The position numbers were made by a program, and so were the translations under genes. The notes below the pieces were generated by a model. The model was not told the origin of the DNA and did no database searches. It saw only the letters and a list, made by a program, of their open reading frames with translations. A stretch of DNA of 64,000 nt from Alphaproteobacteria bacterium (GTDB lineage Bacteria > Pseudomonadota > Alphaproteobacteria > UBA2966), in the NCBI GenBank assembly GCA_018650465.1, contig JABIFY010000106.1, positions 1 through 64,000 of the forward strand. The letters run 5' to 3'. Below are positions 38,876-48,052 of the stretch, one piece after another (position 1 is the stretch's first letter; the number at the start of each line of letters is the position of its first letter).

Positions 38876-39484
38876 ATGAAACGTAGTGCCACTGAATATT
38901 TTGCTGAAGCGGCCCGTATGTTGATGTCGGTGGAGATCACCGACGGTGAGGGCTCAACGGTTGATATCGAGGACTTTGTCGATAGGACAATTGCCAAATG
39001 CCGCGACGCACATATTGCCGGGAACAAGGTTATGTTTGTCGGTAACGGCGCCAGCGCATCGCATGCCAGCCACATGGCCGCCGATTTTTCCAAAAACGGT
39101 CGCATCCGATCCGTTGCCTTCAATGATGCTGCCGCGCTGACCTGTTATGCCAATGACTATTCCTACGAAGAAGTCTTTTCAAAACAGATTGAAATGCAGG
39201 GACAGGCAGGCGACGTACTGATTGCGATTTCCAGTTCGGGCGAATCAGAGAATATTATTCTGGCTGCCAGAGCGGCCCGCAAAATTGGCGCTGGCGTGAT
39301 TACCCTGAGTGGGTTCGAGACGGGCAACCGTTTGCGCCAGTTGGGTGACCTGAATGCCTGGGTACCATCGCCGGACTACGGCTTTGTTGAAATTGCCCAT
39401 CTGGGTGTTATCCATGCCGTTGTTGATCTGGCCGCCGATCACGCAGCGAAAAGAGAAGTAATTGAAAAAAGGTTCAGAGCATGA
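38876..39484 (+). CDS. SIS-domain sugar isomerase, GmhA-like
   Basis: NKVMFVGNGASASHASHMAADFSKNGR, DVLIAISSSGESENIILAARAARKIGAGVITLSGF. Confidence 0.85.
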   Translation: MKRSATEYFAEAARMLMSVEITDGEGSTVDIEDFVDRTIAKCRDAHIAGNKVMFVGNGASASHASHMAADFSKNGRIRSVAFNDAAALTCYANDYSYEEVFSKQIEMQGQAGDVLIAISSSGESENIILAARAARKIGAGVITLSGFETGNRLRQLGDLNAWVPSPDYGFVEIAHLGVIHAVVDLAADHAAKREVIEKRFRA

Positions 39485-40494
39485 GTGAGACCACAAAAAC
39501 CTGGAACGTATTGGTCACCGGCGGGGCCGGTTACGTGGGCAGTAATCTTGTTCCCAAACTTCTGGATGCCGGACATGGTGTCACCGTTCTTGACCTGTTT
39601 TTGTACGGCGATGGTGAAGATGTTTATGGTGACTACACCAGCCATTCAGCTTTGCGTCAGGTCAAAGGCGATTTGCGCGACATCGAAACCGTTCGCGATG
39701 CCCTGACCGGTTGTGATGCGGTCATTCATCTGGCCTGCATTTCCAATGACCCGAGCTATGATCTTGATCCGGAACTGGGAAAATCCATCAATTTTGATGC
39801 CTTCAGACCCCTTGTTCAGGCTGCCAAAGCCGAAGGTGTAAAGCGTTTTATCTACGCCTCATCTTCCAGCGTCTATGGCATCAAGGATGAAGCGGAAGTG
39901 ACGGAAGAATTATCGTTGGAACCGCTGACAGATTATTCCAAATTCAAGGCCATGTGCGAAGAAGTGCTGGAGGAAGAGCGCGAACCGGGTTTTGTGACGC
40001 TCACGATACGGCCTTCAACGGTTTGCGGCTACGCCCGCCGCTTGCGCCTTGATTTAACGGTCAACATACTGACGGCCCATGCGGTTGAAAATGGCAAGAT
40101 TACCGTTTTCGGTGGCACTCAAAAACGCCCGAATCTTCATATCGATGACATGACAGATTTGTACCTTGCCTGTCTGCAATATGATGATATGAAGATTGAC
40201 GGCAAGATCTATAACGCCGGATACGAAAACCATACTGTTGGCGATATCGCAGAAATGGTGCGCGATGTTGTGGGCAAGGATGTTGAAATTGTCACAACGC
40301 CTTCTGATGACTTGCGCTCCTATCACGTTTCTTCCGAGAAGATGAAGAATGAACTTGGTTTTGTGCCGACCCACACTATTGCCGATGCGGTTCAGGATTT
40401 AATGGCCGCCTTCAAAGCGGGCAAGATTTCCGATCCCATGAGCAATGAAAACTACTACAACATCAAAACCATGCAGGATCTGGGCATGAAATAG
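39481..40494 (+). CDS. NAD-dependent epimerase/dehydratase (SDR)
   Basis: VLVTGGAGYVGSNLVPKLL, IYASSSSVYG, YSKFKAMCEE. Confidence 0.9.
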   Translation: MSETTKTWNVLVTGGAGYVGSNLVPKLLDAGHGVTVLDLFLYGDGEDVYGDYTSHSALRQVKGDLRDIETVRDALTGCDAVIHLACISNDPSYDLDPELGKSINFDAFRPLVQAAKAEGVKRFIYASSSSVYGIKDEAEVTEELSLEPLTDYSKFKAMCEEVLEEEREPGFVTLTIRPSTVCGYARRLRLDLTVNILTAHAVENGKITVFGGTQKRPNLHIDDMTDLYLACLQYDDMKIDGKIYNAGYENHTVGDIAEMVRDVVGKDVEIVTTPSDDLRSYHVSSEKMKNELGFVPTHTIADAVQDLMAAFKAGKISDPMSNENYYNIKTMQDLGMK

Positions 40495-40609
40495 GCTTGT
40501 TTCAGACTTTTGTCGCTGAAAAGTCCCCTTTATTGAAGCGCCGAAAGGTTTTGTTTACCAAGCTGGCGTTACGCTTGAGACCCTTTTAATCGCGCTTGCG
40601 AGGTTTGCC

Positions 40610-41230
40610 GTGCGTGTCGGTCTCGACTTTGATAACACCCTTGCGGAATACGACCATTTGTTCGCCAACCTGGCGGTCGAAACAGGTCTGTTCGCCAAGT
40701 CCCCGGGCGGCAAACGCGACGTCAGGGATCAACTCCGTTTGCGACCAAATGGTGAATATTTGTGGCGACGGCTGCAGGCCATGGCTTATGGCCCATGTCT
40801 CGACGAAGCCCAACTTTTTGCCGGCGCAGCTGAGTTTCTCACAGCTTGCCGTGACGCCAAAATAGAAGTTGTTATCGTCAGTCACAAAACCAGATTTCCG
40901 GCTTGCAAAGAGTTTAAAACGGATATGCGCCAAGCCGCTTTGGACTGGATGAAACGCAGGGACTTTTTTATCGTCGACGGATTTGCTTTAAAATCTGAAA
41001 ATATTCACTTCGCCGATAGCCGGTCAGAAAAAGTCCAAATGATATCCGAATTGAAATGCAACTTCTTTGTTGATGATCTTGAAGAGGTTTTTATTGAGCC
41101 TGGATTTCCGGTATCCACCGGGAAGGTTTTGTTTGCGCCGGACCAAACCAGGTCGAGCTTGCCCGTTAAACATTGTCGCCACTGGAAAGAAATTGCTGAT
41201 GTCATCATTGGCCAGCCAGCCTACGCTTGA
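40610..41230 (+). CDS. HAD-like hydrolase
   Basis: GLDFDNTLAEYDHLF (DxDxT), VVIVSHKT, FFVDDLEEVF. Confidence 0.75.
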   Translation: MRVGLDFDNTLAEYDHLFANLAVETGLFAKSPGGKRDVRDQLRLRPNGEYLWRRLQAMAYGPCLDEAQLFAGAAEFLTACRDAKIEVVIVSHKTRFPACKEFKTDMRQAALDWMKRRDFFIVDGFALKSENIHFADSRSEKVQMISELKCNFFVDDLEEVFIEPGFPVSTGKVLFAPDQTRSSLPVKHCRHWKEIADVIIGQPAYA

Positions 41231-42266
41231 TAGCGACGCCTTGCGGCACACTGCCAGTGAACTTCTGGGCCTGCCCGTTGTGAAGCTTGAGGCGACGCAT
41301 GGTGGTGGCAACAACAGACTGTTCCGGGCGGATGTCGCCAACGGTGGATCCTATGCCTTCAAGGTCTATGGAAGCCGGGAAGACGATCCGCGTGATCGCA
41401 TGGGGGCCGAAGTCGGGGGCCTTGAATTTCTTGAACGTTATAATGTTTCTGCCGTTCCCCGTGTCATCGCCCATGATCGCGAAACCGGTTGCGCCTTATA
41501 CGAATGGATTGAAGGCGCGCCCGTTAACCCACCAAGTGTCATAGATGTTGATGCCGCCTTGCGGTTTGTTGCCGAACTTCAAGCCCTGGGAGGTGTAGAC
41601 GGAACCGAACGTTTGCCTCTCGCATCTGCTGCAACGCTTTCCGCAGATGCCGTCGTCAAACAGATAGAGTCCCGCCGGGCCCGGTTCGATGTCTTGCGCG
41701 CCACTGATGACGGTATGGCAGATCTGTTTTCTTTTCTTGATGACGATTTTGCGGCCATAAGATCGTCAACGGTCACTGCGGCACACTCAGCCTTTGCCCG
41801 GGCCAACCTTGATTTCAATTCTGAGCTCAGACAAAGCCAGTGGGTTCTCAGTCCATCAGATTTTGGTTTTCATAATACTCTGCGCCGAAAATCAGGACGC
41901 CTTGCTTTTATTGATTTTGAATATTTCGGCTGGGATGATCCGGCCAAACTGGTTTCTGACTTCTTGCTGCATCCGGGCATGACTCTGTCCCGGCCGTTCC
42001 GCCAGCGCTTTTACAAAGGAGCCATGGCTGTGTACGGCGATGCAGATGCTGCCTTCAAGGCCCGCCTCAATGCTTTATATCCGCTGTATGGCCTGTGTTG
42101 GTGCCTGATTATTCTGAATGAATTCCTGCCTGATTTTTGGGCCCGCCGCGTCGCTGCTGCCGGGACACTGGATGCCAGTGTTGTCCGCAGTCGCCAATTG
42201 CAGAAAGCACGCCGCATGTTGGCCCACGTAGAAGAAAGTATCGAAAATGGCCCCCGCTTTGACTGA
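41199..42266 (+). CDS. APH/choline-kinase-like phosphotransferase
   Basis: GGGNNRLFRADVANGGSYAFKVYGSREDDPRDRMGAEVGGLEFL, LSPSDFGFHNTL, FIDFEYFGWDDPAKLVSDF. Confidence 0.85.
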   Translation: MSSLASQPTLDSDALRHTASELLGLPVVKLEATHGGGNNRLFRADVANGGSYAFKVYGSREDDPRDRMGAEVGGLEFLERYNVSAVPRVIAHDRETGCALYEWIEGAPVNPPSVIDVDAALRFVAELQALGGVDGTERLPLASAATLSADAVVKQIESRRARFDVLRATDDGMADLFSFLDDDFAAIRSSTVTAAHSAFARANLDFNSELRQSQWVLSPSDFGFHNTLRRKSGRLAFIDFEYFGWDDPAKLVSDFLLHPGMTLSRPFRQRFYKGAMAVYGDADAAFKARLNALYPLYGLCWCLIILNEFLPDFWARRVAAAGTLDASVVRSRQLQKARRMLAHVEESIENGPRFD

Positions 42267-43110
42267 AACGCCTTTGGATCAAACACCCGTGTACCAAACA
42301 CCGGCTCTTGATCAACGCTCAAAGGATTTACGCCACGATTGTGTTGCTGCCATGGAGGGCGGCGGTCGCGGCCATCTGCCATCGGCTTTGTCCCTGATGG
42401 AAATCCTGCGCGTGCTTTATGACGATGTTCTGAGCTTTCGCAGCGACCAACCTGACTGGCTTGAGCGCGACCGTTGCATATTATCCAAAGGCCACGGCTG
42501 CCTGGGGTTGTACGCTGTGCTGGCTGACAAGGGATATTTTCCCAAGGCGGAGTTGCTCACCTATTGCAAACGCGATTCGATCCTTGGTGGCCATCCTGAA
42601 CGGGACAAAGTGCCCGGCGTAGAGGCCTCAACTGGTGCTCTGGGTCATGGGCTTGGTATTGGTGTTGGCATGGCCCTGGCCGCACGTATTCAAAAGCGCG
42701 ATAGTCGGGTGTTTGTTGTTACCGGTGACGGCGAAATCAACGAAGGCAGTGTCTGGGAAAGTGCAATGTGTGCGGGCAAGCATGGCCTGGACAACCTGAC
42801 AGTGCTGGTCGATTACAATAAATTGCAGTCCTATGGTTCCACATACGATGTGCAGGACCTGGAACCATTGGCCGACAAATGGCAAGCTTTTGGCTTTGCG
42901 GTCGACAGTGTCGATGGTCACGATGTCGCCGACTTACAGCAATCCCTGAAGCGTCTACCCTATACGGCCGGCAAGCCAAGCGTTGTTATTTGCCACACGG
43001 TCAAGGGGAAAGGCATCGCCCACATCGAACACCAGGCGGGTTGGCACCACAAATCAAAAATCTCGGCGGAAGAAATTGACGCCCTCTATAAAGCAGTGGA
43101 GGCCGCCTGA
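42247..43110 (+). CDS. Transketolase, N-terminal (ThDP-binding) subunit
   Basis: GRGHLPSALSLMEILRVLYDDVL, SKGHGCLGLYAVLADKGYF, GDGEINEGSVWESAMCAGKHGLDNLTVLVDYNKLQSYG. Confidence 0.93.
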   Translation: MAPALTETPLDQTPVYQTPALDQRSKDLRHDCVAAMEGGGRGHLPSALSLMEILRVLYDDVLSFRSDQPDWLERDRCILSKGHGCLGLYAVLADKGYFPKAELLTYCKRDSILGGHPERDKVPGVEASTGALGHGLGIGVGMALAARIQKRDSRVFVVTGDGEINEGSVWESAMCAGKHGLDNLTVLVDYNKLQSYGSTYDVQDLEPLADKWQAFGFAVDSVDGHDVADLQQSLKRLPYTAGKPSVVICHTVKGKGIAHIEHQAGWHHKSKISAEEIDALYKAVEAA

Positions 43111-44063
43111 TGCGTCGCACAGCCCTGGATATGGTTTATGAATTGGCCAAGGAAGATGATCGGGTCGTCTTCATTGGATCGGACCTTGGTGCCGGCACCA
43201 TGGATAACTTCCGTGAAGAAATGCCAGACCGGTTTTTCATGGAAGGCATTAACGAAGCCAATATCATCGGCATGGCCGCCGGAATGGCCATGGACGGCTT
43301 GATACCTTTTGTAAATACAATCGCCACATTCCTGACGCGCCGCTGTTATGAACAAGTCGCTGTTGATCTCTGCTTACACAACCTGCCGGTCAAACTGATC
43401 GCCAATGGTGGCGGTATGGTTTATGCCCCACTGGGCCCAACTCATATTGCTCTGGAAGACATGGCCATTATGCGGGCCTTGCCCAATATGTCCGTCTTCG
43501 CGCCGTCTGACAAAGAAGAAATGCGCAAGCTGGTGCCCGCGACCATGGAAGTTCGTGGCCCATCCTACATTCGTCTGGCGAAGGGTGGGGATGAAGTTAT
43601 CTCGAATGATCATGACGGTTTTGAAATCGGTCGGGCCATTGAATATCGGGACGGCGGCGATGTGGCTTTTATTACGACGGGTATTTTAACCAACCGCGCC
43701 ATGGCTGCCGCAGATGAATTGAAGGCAGAAGGTATTAACGTCAGTGTCTTGCATATGCATACGGTGAAACCGCTGGACGAAGGCGCCATCATGAAGGCTG
43801 CACGCAGGGCATCATTGGTCGTCGTCGCCGAAGAGCATTCCCGCATTGGCGGCCTCGGCAGCGCTGTAACGGATTTGCTGGCCGGGTCCTTTGGGGCTGG
43901 CGGTCCACAGATTCTCACCCTGGGTGTGCCGGATGTCTTTACCGACAAATATGGCTCACAGGATGATCTGCTGGAGATTTATGGTTTGCAGCCACAGCAA
44001 CTGGCGCAATCTGTTCGCGATGCTGTTTCTTCATCGTCACCCATAACAGCTGTCGGCGGCTGA
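43110..44063 (+). CDS. Transketolase, C-terminal subunit
   Basis: DRFFMEGINEANIIGMAAGMAMDGLIPFVNTIATFLTRRCYEQV; VVVAEEHSRIGGLGSAV. Confidence 0.93.
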   Translation: MRRTALDMVYELAKEDDRVVFIGSDLGAGTMDNFREEMPDRFFMEGINEANIIGMAAGMAMDGLIPFVNTIATFLTRRCYEQVAVDLCLHNLPVKLIANGGGMVYAPLGPTHIALEDMAIMRALPNMSVFAPSDKEEMRKLVPATMEVRGPSYIRLAKGGDEVISNDHDGFEIGRAIEYRDGGDVAFITTGILTNRAMAAADELKAEGINVSVLHMHTVKPLDEGAIMKAARRASLVVVAEEHSRIGGLGSAVTDLLAGSFGAGGPQILTLGVPDVFTDKYGSQDDLLEIYGLQPQQLAQSVRDAVSSSSPITAVGG

Positions 44064-44103
44064 TTTTTAAAAACGAATTCACATCGCAAGAAGAAGATTA
44101 ATT

Positions 44104-45216
44104 ATGTCCGAATTTCGTGTTCGCTACAGTTACCTGCCGCAACAATTTGAAAATGTTGATGATCTTTTCGAAGAGATCAAGAAGTTCATTCCGACAGGTG
44201 ACTTTACCCTCGGCGCACCGCTGAGCGAGTTCGAAGGTCGCTTTGCCGATTTGATCGGTACGCGTCACGCCATCGGTGTTGGGTCCGGGACAGATGCGTT
44301 GAAACTTCCACTGAAAGCCGTTGGTGTTGGTCATGGCGATGAAGTCATCACTACAGCAAACACGTTCATTGCGACGGTCGGTGCCATCAACGAAATTGGC
44401 GCAACAACTGTCTTTGTCGATTGCGATGATACTTTTTGCATGGATGTGAGCCAGGTTGAAGCCGCTATTACCGAACGCACAAAGGCGATCATGCCGGTTC
44501 AGTTTACTGGCGAGATAACAGACATGCCCAAGCTGATGGAAATTGCCGACCGACATAATTTGCCGGTTGTTGAAGATGCCTGCCAGGGTATCCTGGCCAG
44601 CATTGACGGCAAACGGGCAGGGACATGGGGCATTGCTGGTGGCTTTTCATTACATCCCCTGAAAAACCTGAATGTCTGGGGGGACGGCGGGGTTATTGTT
44701 ACCGATGATGATGACCTAGCCGCCAAACTCCGGTTGCTCAGAAACCATGGTCTTCAGAATCGTGATGAAATCGCTTTGTTGGGCTATAATTCACGACTCG
44801 ATACTTTGCAGGCCATTGTTGGCAACTGGTTGATCGGTGACACCCACGAGATCACACAAAAACGCATCGACAACGCTGCCGTTTATGACGCAGCCTTTGC
44901 AGATCTGACGGGGATTATTATTCCGCCACGCCGGGAAAATGTGAAGCGGGTTTTTCATCTTTATATTGTGTTCGCTGAAAGTCGCGATGCCTTGTATGAA
45001 TATTGCCTTGAAAAGGGTGTGGAAGTCAAAATCCACTACCCTATACCCCTGTACCAACAGGAAGGCCTGGCGCACCTGGGTTACAAGGCCGGAGATTTCC
45101 CGGTGACAGATCGCCATGCCGACAGCATCATTACCTTTCCAACCGATCAGCACCTGAACCGCGAACAACTGGATATCGTTATCCAGACTGTGCGCGATTT
45201 TTACGCAGGCAAATAA
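44104..45216 (+). CDS. DegT/DnrJ/EryC1/StrS PLP aminotransferase
   Basis: GVGSGTDALKLPLKAVGVGHGDEVITTANTFIATV, FSLHPLKNLNVWGDGG (catalytic Lys present). Confidence 0.92.
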   Translation: MSEFRVRYSYLPQQFENVDDLFEEIKKFIPTGDFTLGAPLSEFEGRFADLIGTRHAIGVGSGTDALKLPLKAVGVGHGDEVITTANTFIATVGAINEIGATTVFVDCDDTFCMDVSQVEAAITERTKAIMPVQFTGEITDMPKLMEIADRHNLPVVEDACQGILASIDGKRAGTWGIAGGFSLHPLKNLNVWGDGGVIVTDDDDLAAKLRLLRNHGLQNRDEIALLGYNSRLDTLQAIVGNWLIGDTHEITQKRIDNAAVYDAAFADLTGIIIPPRRENVKRVFHLYIVFAESRDALYEYCLEKGVEVKIHYPIPLYQQEGLAHLGYKAGDFPVTDRHADSIITFPTDQHLNREQLDIVIQTVRDFYAGK

Positions 45217-45221
45217 TAGTC

Positions 45222-46334
45222 ATGGCAAATACCTGGCGCGTACCATACGTCAATTTCCCGGTCCAATGGGCGGAAGAAGCGGAACTTGTTCGGGAATGTA
45301 TTGAGGCGGTTTTCAGCCGTGGCGATTTCGTTGGCGGCGGGGCTGTTGCAACATTTGAAGCAGAAGCGGCAGCCTATTGCGGTGTTAAACACGCCGTTGC
45401 CCTTAATTCCGGTACTGACGCTTTGATCATGTCCATGCGGGCACTGGGGATCGGGCCAGGTGACGAAGTCATCACACCGCCAAACTCCTTTGTGGCCTCA
45501 ACCGCTGCCATTGCGCATTTGGGCGCAACACCTGTATTTGCAGACGTCTTGCCAGATCAGAATATTGATCCGGAAGCTGTGGCCAACGAAATAACGCAAA
45601 ATACCCGCGCAATTATGCCGGTCCATCTGACAGGCCGAGTGGCAGATATGGCACCGATCATGGACCTGGCCAAACAGCATGGATTGCAGGTGATTGAAGA
45701 TGCGGCCCAAGCCATCGGCTCATTGTATGATGGCAAGAAGTCGGGGACGTTTGGTGATGCCGGATGTTTTTCGGCCCATCCCCTCAAAAACCTGAATGCC
45801 GGTGGTGACGCCGGTTTTGTGACGACCAACAATGGTGATCTGGCGGAAAACCTGCGGCGCATGCGCAATCACGGCCTTGAAGGCAGAGATACCGTGCTTG
45901 AATGGGGTTGGGTATCGCGCATGGATACGCTGCAGGCTGCGCTTCTGAGTATGCGCCTTGCTCGCCTCGACAAGGTCAATGCCCGTCGTCGGCACAATGC
46001 CAGCCTGTATCACGAATTACTCGATCCCCTGCATGTCTTCATGCCGCCAGAGCGCAAAATCGAGCACAACACCTGGCATACTTTTGTCATTCAGATAGAG
46101 CGACGAGAGGCTCTGAAAGCCTGGTTGGCAGAAAAAGGCATTGAAACCGCAGTTCATTATCCAGTACCACTTCATTTACAGCCCGCAGCTATCGAGCTCG
46201 GTTATCGTGAAGGGGACATGCCAGAAACAGAACGCCAGGCGGCGCGTATCCTGACGCTACCGGTCAATCAGTTCCTGAAAGATGAAGATATCGAATTCGT
46301 CGCAAATGCAGTGAACAGGTTTTTTGCCGCCTGA
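45222..46334 (+). CDS. DegT/DnrJ/EryC1/StrS PLP aminotransferase
   Basis: ALNSGTDALIMSMRALGIGPGDEVITPPNSFVASTAAIAHLGATPVFADV, FSAHPLKNLNAGGDAG. Confidence 0.92.
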   Translation: MANTWRVPYVNFPVQWAEEAELVRECIEAVFSRGDFVGGGAVATFEAEAAAYCGVKHAVALNSGTDALIMSMRALGIGPGDEVITPPNSFVASTAAIAHLGATPVFADVLPDQNIDPEAVANEITQNTRAIMPVHLTGRVADMAPIMDLAKQHGLQVIEDAAQAIGSLYDGKKSGTFGDAGCFSAHPLKNLNAGGDAGFVTTNNGDLAENLRRMRNHGLEGRDTVLEWGWVSRMDTLQAALLSMRLARLDKVNARRRHNASLYHELLDPLHVFMPPERKIEHNTWHTFVIQIERREALKAWLAEKGIETAVHYPVPLHLQPAAIELGYREGDMPETERQAARILTLPVNQFLKDEDIEFVANAVNRFFAA

Positions 46335-46356
46335 GTTTGATTTGATCCGAAGCGAA

Positions 46357-47865
46357 CTACCAGCGAAGCACCTTTGTTTTGCGCTGGTCATTGCCCAGTT
46401 TTTGAATCTCCGGATTTCTGTAGCTTGATGTTCCACCTTCGTAGCTTCCGGTGATTTCATCCAGAATTGCACCGTTTTGACTACTGAAGCTGTGACCGGT
46501 TCCCTGTTTGATGGTCACCAGTTCACCGATCTGCAATTGTTTGTCTTTGCCGTCCAGGACCAGCGTCAGATCACCCCAGAGCAAATGAAATGTTTCATCT
46601 CGGTCAGTATGGGTATGTTCCGGATGGTTTTGGCCCGGCAGCATGGCGATAACTTTTTTGCAATAATCGCCATTCACAGCCGTTATCAAAAGGGCACCGG
46701 TTTGTGAAAAGTTTTCCAATCCAAAATGGTGGGAAAGTTCAACGCCAACTGGATCAAGAACCCGAACGCCTGCCTCATTAAACATGGCGCGAAATGTTGT
46801 CATATGCTGCTCGGCATAATCGATGACAATATTGTCGCAAATCTGTTGAATGGGCGCATGTGGTTCATAGGATAGTGTTGCCATACCCCCTTCTGGCAAA
46901 GTTCCAGGTGCCGCCTGACCCGACTGGCGGGGAAAGGCGATATAGAGTTGATCTTTATTGAGTGGATCGCCATTCGGGATCGTTTCGCGGGCAAAAACAC
47001 CACGGGATAAGTCAAGCAAAGAACTACTTTCACCTTCCGTGATGATTTTGTCCTGCGTCGGACCGCAAGCAGAAGCAGCGTGCAAGGCCGCCAGGACCCA
47101 GGCGCTGGTTTGCGCCGGGTTCATGGAATAGCCGTTCAGCGTGACGGTATCGGTTGGCAGTCCCACATGACGCTCAAATATGCGGCAGCCCTTGGCGGCA
47201 GCGATGGTGACGATACCTGTATCACTTGGGTCTTCATGGCCGGAATAACCGATCGTGACGCCTTCATAACGACGCATCATGCGGTCGATAAAATTCATAT
47301 GCAGATTGGTCGCCGGGCTGGGGTAGAGGGCAACACAATGCAGGATTGCCAGTTGTTCGCAGCGTGGCTTCAGGTAGGCATACAGGGCATCGATTGTTGA
47401 TACATCGCAACCACCTGTCGAGCAAATCAATGGCTTGCCCGTCGCGGCGGCAGCTGCCAGCAAGGGAGTATCTTTGGCACTGCAACTTGCGATTTTCAAT
47501 ATGTCCACGCCGTGGGCAATGGCCTTGGTGACGGAGCGTTCATCAAACGGGGTGATCATAACTTTCATATCGACCGCCCGAACGGCTTCGATCATGGCAA
47601 GGAAGTCATCGTCGCTGATGGCTGTTTCGCGAAAGCGCTTGATGTGTTTGTTGCTGGAGTCGTCAGCATCTTTGTGGACGAAGGTCTCCAGGTCCCGGTA
47701 TTGAAACTTGACGGCCGCATTGATCCCGTGCCGATCTTTGATTTCGGCCAGTTCGGCGATCAAATTCAAGCCATGCTGTCGACTTCCCTGATGGTTGTTC
47801 GCCATCTCGAAAACAAACAGATTTTCAAACAAAGACTCCGGCACTTTAAGGAAACCTCCAAACAA
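46357..47865 (-). CDS. N-acetylneuraminate synthase-like (NeuB) with C-terminal cupin domain
   Basis: FEMANNHQGSRQHGLNLIAELAEI...AVKFQYRDLETFV, YSGHEDPSDTGIVTIAAAKGCRIFERHVGLPTDT; C-terminus PGQNHPEHTHTDRDETFHLLWGDLTLVLDGK cupin. Confidence 0.88.
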   Translation of the reverse strand: MFGGFLKVPESLFENLFVFEMANNHQGSRQHGLNLIAELAEIKDRHGINAAVKFQYRDLETFVHKDADDSSNKHIKRFRETAISDDDFLAMIEAVRAVDMKVMITPFDERSVTKAIAHGVDILKIASCSAKDTPLLAAAAATGKPLICSTGGCDVSTIDALYAYLKPRCEQLAILHCVALYPSPATNLHMNFIDRMMRRYEGVTIGYSGHEDPSDTGIVTIAAAKGCRIFERHVGLPTDTVTLNGYSMNPAQTSAWVLAALHAASACGPTQDKIITEGESSSLLDLSRGVFARETIPNGDPLNKDQLYIAFPRQSGQAAPGTLPEGGMATLSYEPHAPIQQICDNIVIDYAEQHMTTFRAMFNEAGVRVLDPVGVELSHHFGLENFSQTGALLITAVNGDYCKKVIAMLPGQNHPEHTHTDRDETFHLLWGDLTLVLDGKDKQLQIGELVTIKQGTGHSFSSQNGAILDEITGSYEGGTSSYRNPEIQKLGNDQRKTKVLRW

Positions 47866-48052
47866 AAAAGCAGCGGTGGCGCTACATAAGAATTATTATC
47901 ACATTAGATGGGAGTATATTTCACTGATCCATCTTGCAAATAGCCTAACCCACAAGCTACTCACGAATAATTAACGAAAATCAAATATTTGATATAGAGG
48001 CAAAGAAGATTTTGCTACCAATAATCAAGACGTTGAGGCATTTTTTGGACTT

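Noticed and set aside
40505-40525. GACTTTT-gtcgctg-AAAAGTC hairpin between SDR and HAD genes
   Set aside because: 7-bp AT-rich stem without clear T-run; too weak to call a terminator.
47981-47992. TCAAATATTTGA perfect palindrome upstream of the ThDP gene
   Set aside because: Short AT-rich palindrome expected by chance in an AT-rich spacer; no second copy seen.
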